A stretch of 51,112 bases of DNA from Candidatus Alistipes intestinipullorum (lineage in GTDB: Bacteria; Bacteroidota; Bacteroidia; Bacteroidales; Rikenellaceae). Shown here piece after piece: positions 47,274 to 51,112 of the stretch. The stretch covers positions 1 to 51,112 of the forward strand of contig DXGO01000086.1 of assembly GCA_019113885.1 (NCBI GenBank), in the 5' to 3' direction. The stretch's first letter is position 1, and every line of letters starts with the position of its first letter. The position numbers and the translations under genes were made by a program. Under the pieces are notes generated by a model. That model searched no databases. It was not told where the DNA came from and worked only from the letters and a program-made list of their open reading frames with translations.

Positions 47274-48167
47274 CTATCGGGTAAAACGGTAATAGGTACC
47301 GAGCGGCAGCTCCTTGCCGGCACGGTCCGCGAAGAAAAGTTCGCCCCACTGCTCCTCGGCAGGGGCTCCGAAGGCCTGCCGCGCAGCCGTGCGGGCCAGG
47401 GTCGACGAGAGCCCCATCGAATAGAGGTTCAGCACCAGAAAGGCTGCGCGGGGCGCAAGCAGCGCAGCGCAACATTCGAGCATCTCGCCGATGTTCTCCT
47501 CCAGGACCCACTTCTCGCCGTTCGCACCGCGCCCGTAGGCCGGAGGGTCAAGAATGATGCCGTCGTAGCGGTTGCCGCGCCGCACCTCGCGGCGCACGAA
47601 CTTCAGGGCGTCGTCGACGATCCACCGCACGCCGTCCAATCCGCTGAGTTCCATATCCTCACGGGCCCAGGTCACCACCTGCTTCACCGAGTCGACATGC
47701 GTCACCTCGGCTCCGGCGGCGCGCGCCGCCAGTGTCGCCCCGCCCGTATAGGCAAAGAGGTTCAGCACGCGCAACGGGGCACCCGCAGGTTTCGAAGCCT
47801 GCAGTCTGCTGCAATTCTCATAGATGAAATTCCAGTTGGCAGCCTGTTCGGGGAAAATCCCCACGTGCTTGAACGACGTGAGGCCCAGGCGCATGCGCAC
47901 ACGCATCCCCGCATGGGCATACTCCACCGTCCAGCGGTCGGGCATCCCCGGCCGAAGCCTCCATACGCCGCGTTCGTCGCTGCGCGCGTCGCGCAGGAAC
48001 GAGGCGTCGGCCAACCGCTGCCACTCCTCTTCGGGAAGCGTCCGCCGCCAGATGGCCTGCGGCTCGGGACGCCGCAGCACGTGGCGTCCGAAGCGTTCGA
48101 GTTTTTCGAAATCTCCCGTGTCGAGGAGTTCGTAATCGGGGAAATCGGGAGTCAGTTGCTGCTGCAT
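47274..48167 (-). CDS. Class I SAM-dependent methyltransferase (RlmI/RlmK-like)
   Basis: [38 protein letters not shown]-like core; [11 protein letters not shown]. Confidence 0.88.
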   Translation of the reverse strand: [297 protein letters not shown]

Positions 48168-48200
48168 GGTATCTCTCGGATCAAGGGTTCGAATCGTTTT

Positions 48201-50018
48201 TTATCGTTTCCGGCGCGGCTCCGCCACGAGCGACATCTCGCACGCCGCGCAGTCGAACTCCAGGCGGAAGCGGTCGGCGCCGTGTTCGAGGTAGAGCGGG
48301 CCGCCGAGGCGCGATCCCTCGCGGAGGCATTCGCCTATCTCGCGGCGGATGCAATAGGCCGAGCGCATCACGCGGCACCCGTCGAACGAGGGCGCCAACT
48401 CCTGCGGCGCGGCGATCTCCCGCACGCCATGGTCGCGGTAAAAGGTCTCGGCAAGGCGGTTCGTAACATTCCCCTCGGCACCAATCCGCTCCGACGGATA
48501 GCGTGCCGCGGGGTTCTCCGCAAGGATGCGGTGCGACAGGGGGCGTGCAAGACGCGCACGCAACAAGGCTTCGAGCGCCTCCCGCCGAAGTTCGGCGGCC
48601 AGCGACGCCGGGACGAACCATTCGGTGCCCCGCACCTCGGCCTCGCGCACCGCAAAGATCGTGTCGCCCGACTTCATCGCCTGCGCACGCAACGTCGCAG
48701 CGTTGGCTGCGGGATTTTTCGCCCGTTCGAGGGACAGGGTGCGCGACGCGGAGGCCGCAACGCCCTCGCAATCGGTGACAAGGATCGAAACCCCGTCGGC
48801 CGAGGCGGTCACCGTAGCCGTGGCAGGGATCACGCGCCGTGTGCGGCTGCGTTCCAGCGCGAGGTTGAAGCGGCGGTCGAAGTTGCGGTAAACCTCCGCC
48901 CCGGGGACGATCCCCTCCAGGCGGTTGGGCGTGATGCGGCCCCCGTCGACGCCGTTGACATTCGTCCCGACGACGCCCCGGGAGGTCACGAAACAGAGTC
49001 CGTCGCCCGGGGCCACATCGTGCGGTGCGTCGAGCGTAAAGCTGCCTTTCGTGACGTTCGCCACGCGCCCCACCCGTTCGCCGATAGCCTTCGGGGTATC
49101 GAACGACGCAACACCCGGGTGCTTCCCGGCGAAGAAGTACTCCGAGTCGCCGCGGGTGAAGCTCTTCGCCGGGTCGGGGGTAAAATCCGGCACGCTCTCG
49201 CCCGCCGATGCCCTGCAAAACCCGGGCCGCGCGGCAAGCGCCTCATCAACGGCCCGGCGGTACCAGGCCACGACGTTCTTGATGTAGGCCACGTCCTTCA
49301 GCCGCCCCTCGATCTTGAACGACGTCACCCCGGCGTCCAGCAGGTCGCCCAGGCGTCGCGAGAGGTTCATGTCGCGCACCGACAGGAGGTGTTTCCCAGC
49401 AACCAGCACCCGGCCGCTGCGGTCGGTCAAATCCCAGGGCAGGCGGCACGGCTGGCTGCATGCCCCGCGGTTGCCGCTGCGGCCTGACATCGCCCGCGAA
49501 AGGAAGCAACGGCCGCTGTACCCGACACAGATCGCCCCGTGGACAAAGCACTCGACCTCGGCTCGGGTGGCGGCGCAGATGGCGCGGATCTCTTCGAGCG
49601 ACAAGGCCCGTTCGAGGATTACCCGTGCAAAGCCCGCCTCCCCCAGAAACCGCGCTTCGGCCGGCGTACGGATCGCCGTCTGCGTCGAGGCGTGCAGTTC
49701 GACCGGAAGCGACATGCGCCGCAGGGCCATGTCCTGCACGATGAGGGCATCGACCCCGGCGTCGATCAGTTCGCGCGCCTGCCGTTCGGCCGCCGCGAGC
49801 TCATCGTCCCAGAGCAGCGTGTTGAGCGTCGCATGCACCCGCACGCCATAGCGGTGGGCATAGTCCACGACCCGGGCGATCTCCTCCGTCGTGTTTCCCG
49901 CAGCCTGCCGCGCCCCGAAGCGCGCCCCACCGATGTAGACGGCATCGGCGCCGTAATCCACGGCGGCCACGGCCGAAGCATAATCACGGGCGGGAGCCAA
50001 CAGTTCAACGGTCTTCAT
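48201..50018 (-). CDS. U32 family peptidase / RlhA-like protein
   Basis: MKTVELLAPARDYASAVAAVDYGADAVYIGG; ECFVHGAICVGYSGRCFLSRAMSGRSGNRGACSQPCR. Confidence 0.93.
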   Translation of the reverse strand: MKTVELLAPARDYASAVAAVDYGADAVYIGGARFGARQAAGNTTEEIARVVDYAHRYGVRVHATLNTLLWDDELAAAERQARELIDAGVDALIVQDMALRRMSLPVELHASTQTAIRTPAEARFLGEAGFARVILERALSLEEIRAICAATRAEVECFVHGAICVGYSGRCFLSRAMSGRSGNRGACSQPCRLPWDLTDRSGRVLVAGKHLLSVRDMNLSRRLGDLLDAGVTSFKIEGRLKDVAYIKNVVAWYRRAVDEALAARPGFCRASAGESVPDFTPDPAKSFTRGDSEYFFAGKHPGVASFDTPKAIGERVGRVANVTKGSFTLDAPHDVAPGDGLCFVTSRGVVGTNVNGVDGGRITPNRLEGIVPGAEVYRNFDRRFNLALERSRTRRVIPATATVTASADGVSILVTDCEGVAASASRTLSLERAKNPAANAATLRAQAMKSGDTIFAVREAEVRGTEWFVPASLAAELRREALEALLRARLARPLSHRILAENPAARYPSERIGAEGNVTNRLAETFYRDHGVREIAAPQELAPSFDGCRVMRSAYCIRREIGECLREGSRLGGPLYLEHGADRFRLEFDCAACEMSLVAEPRRKR

Positions 50019-50035
50019 GCGAGCGCAATTTTGCA

Positions 50036-50043
50036 CAAAAATA
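50036..50043 (-). promoter_or_regulatory. -7 element for the U32 gene
   Basis: CAAAAATA on plus, i.e. TATTTTTG on minus. Confidence 0.5.
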
Positions 50044-50066
50044 GCATATTTTTATGAATTGTTTTG

Positions 50067-50074
50067 TAATTTTG
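50067..50074 (+). promoter_or_regulatory. -7 element for serS
   Basis: TAATTTTG. Confidence 0.55.
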
Positions 50075-50111
50075 CGACCGGTAACGCGAATACACAAACT
50101 CACACGACCAT

Positions 50112-51112
50112 ATGCTTACGTTAAAGCAAATCCGCGACGACAAAGAGGCTGCCGTCCGCAAACTCGCTAAGAAGGGCGTCGACGCCGCCCCCGTCATCGA
50201 AAAGATCATCACCCTCGACGACCGCCGCAAGGCCATCCAGGTGGAACTCGACAACACGCTGGCCGCACAGAACAAGGCCGCCAAGGAGATCGGTGCCCTG
50301 ATGGGCCAGGGTCGCCGCGAAGAGGCCGAGGAGCGCAAACGCTTCGTGACGGACCTCAAGGAGAAGTCGGCTCGTCTGCAGGCCGAATCGAACGACGTGC
50401 AGCAGGAGCTGCAGGCCGCGCTCGTGACGCTCCCGAACTTCCCGGCCGACATCGTGCCCGAAGGACGCACGGCAGAGGACAACCTTGTGGTGAAACTCGT
50501 CGAGAGCTACACCCAGCTGCCCGAGAACCCGCTGCCCCACTGGGAACTGGCACGCAAATACGACATCATCGACTTCGACCTCGGCGTGAAACTCACCGGC
50601 GCAGGATTCCCCGTCTACAAGGGACAGGGCGCCCGCCTGCAGCGCGCGTTGATCAACTACTTCCTCGACTACAACACCCGCGCCGGATACCGCGAAGTGG
50701 AGCCCCCGGTGATGGTCAACGAAGCATCGGGATTCGGCACCGGGCAGCTGCCCGACAAGGAGGGGCAGATGTACCACGCCACGGTCGACAACTTCTACCT
50801 CGTGCCGACGGCCGAAGTGCCCGTAACGAACATCTTCCGCGACGTGATCCTCGAAAAGTCGGATTTCCCCGTCAAGATGACCGCCTACACCCCCTGCTTC
50901 CGCCGCGAGGCCGGCTCCTACGGCAAGGATGTCCGCGGCCTGAACCGCCTGCACCAGTTTGACAAGGTCGAGATCGTGCAGCTGTCGCTCCCCGAACACT
51001 CCTATGAGGCGCTCGACGGCATGGTCGCCCACGTTGAAGGGCTCGTGCAGTCGCTCGGACTCCCCTACCGCATCCTGCGGCTCTGCGGCGGTGACATGTC
51101 CTTCACCTCGGC
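50112..51112 (+). CDS. serS: Seryl-tRNA synthetase, 3'-truncated by the window end (absent from the supplied ORF track)
   Basis: MLTLKQIRDDKEAAVRKLAKKG...KLTGAGFPVYKGQGARLQRALINYFLD...TAEVPVTN...TPCFRREAGSYGKDVRGLNRLHQFDKVEIV; open to the last base. Confidence 0.95.
   Translation, partial: MLTLKQIRDDKEAAVRKLAKKGVDAAPVIEKIITLDDRRKAIQVELDNTLAAQNKAAKEIGALMGQGRREEAEERKRFVTDLKEKSARLQAESNDVQQELQAALVTLPNFPADIVPEGRTAEDNLVVKLVESYTQLPENPLPHWELARKYDIIDFDLGVKLTGAGFPVYKGQGARLQRALINYFLDYNTRAGYREVEPPVMVNEASGFGTGQLPDKEGQMYHATVDNFYLVPTAEVPVTNIFRDVILEKSDFPVKMTAYTPCFRREAGSYGKDVRGLNRLHQFDKVEIVQLSLPEHSYEALDGMVAHVEGLVQSLGLPYRILRLCGGDMSFTS

Overview
The window is a roughly 51 kb, GC-rich, gene-dense Bacteroidetes chromosomal segment. 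TAnnTTTG promoter boxes, SusC/SusD, a MurF-Alr fusion and an LptD-like protein suggest Bacteroidales; an Alistipes-like source is an inference. From left to right it contains: a SusC/SusD locus with two lipoproteins, a small ORF and a BACON/M64-type metallopeptidase; a flavodiiron protein; a frameshifted UDP-glucose dehydrogenase; a Gly-rich Spy/DUF4890-like protein; YhcH; an endo/exonuclease/phosphatase; a rhomboid protease; mutL; dnaJ-grpE; an RsmI-like methyltransferase; murF-alr; mutS2; an MCE protein and an amidase; an LptD-like protein; an MFS nucleoside transporter; tRNA-Gln(CUG); two tandem M3 peptidase lipoproteins; rsmE; a six-gene hydrogenase-4/complex-I-like operon; a split chromate transporter; a small membrane protein; a SAM methyltransferase; a U32 peptidase; and the 5' part of serS, which runs off the window. 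The strongest candidate for an unusual system is 38473-45732. It is organised like a group 4 membrane-bound [NiFe] hydrogenase (Ehr-like), but its large subunit lacks the Ni-binding cysteines. Its small subunit lacks the proximal Fe-S ligands and is fused to a ferredoxin domain that keeps only one plausible [4Fe-4S] ligand set. Two G-homopolymer frameshifts, in the susC signal peptide and in ugd, are either phase variation or sequence errors. No CRISPR array, transposase, integrase or prophage was seen.
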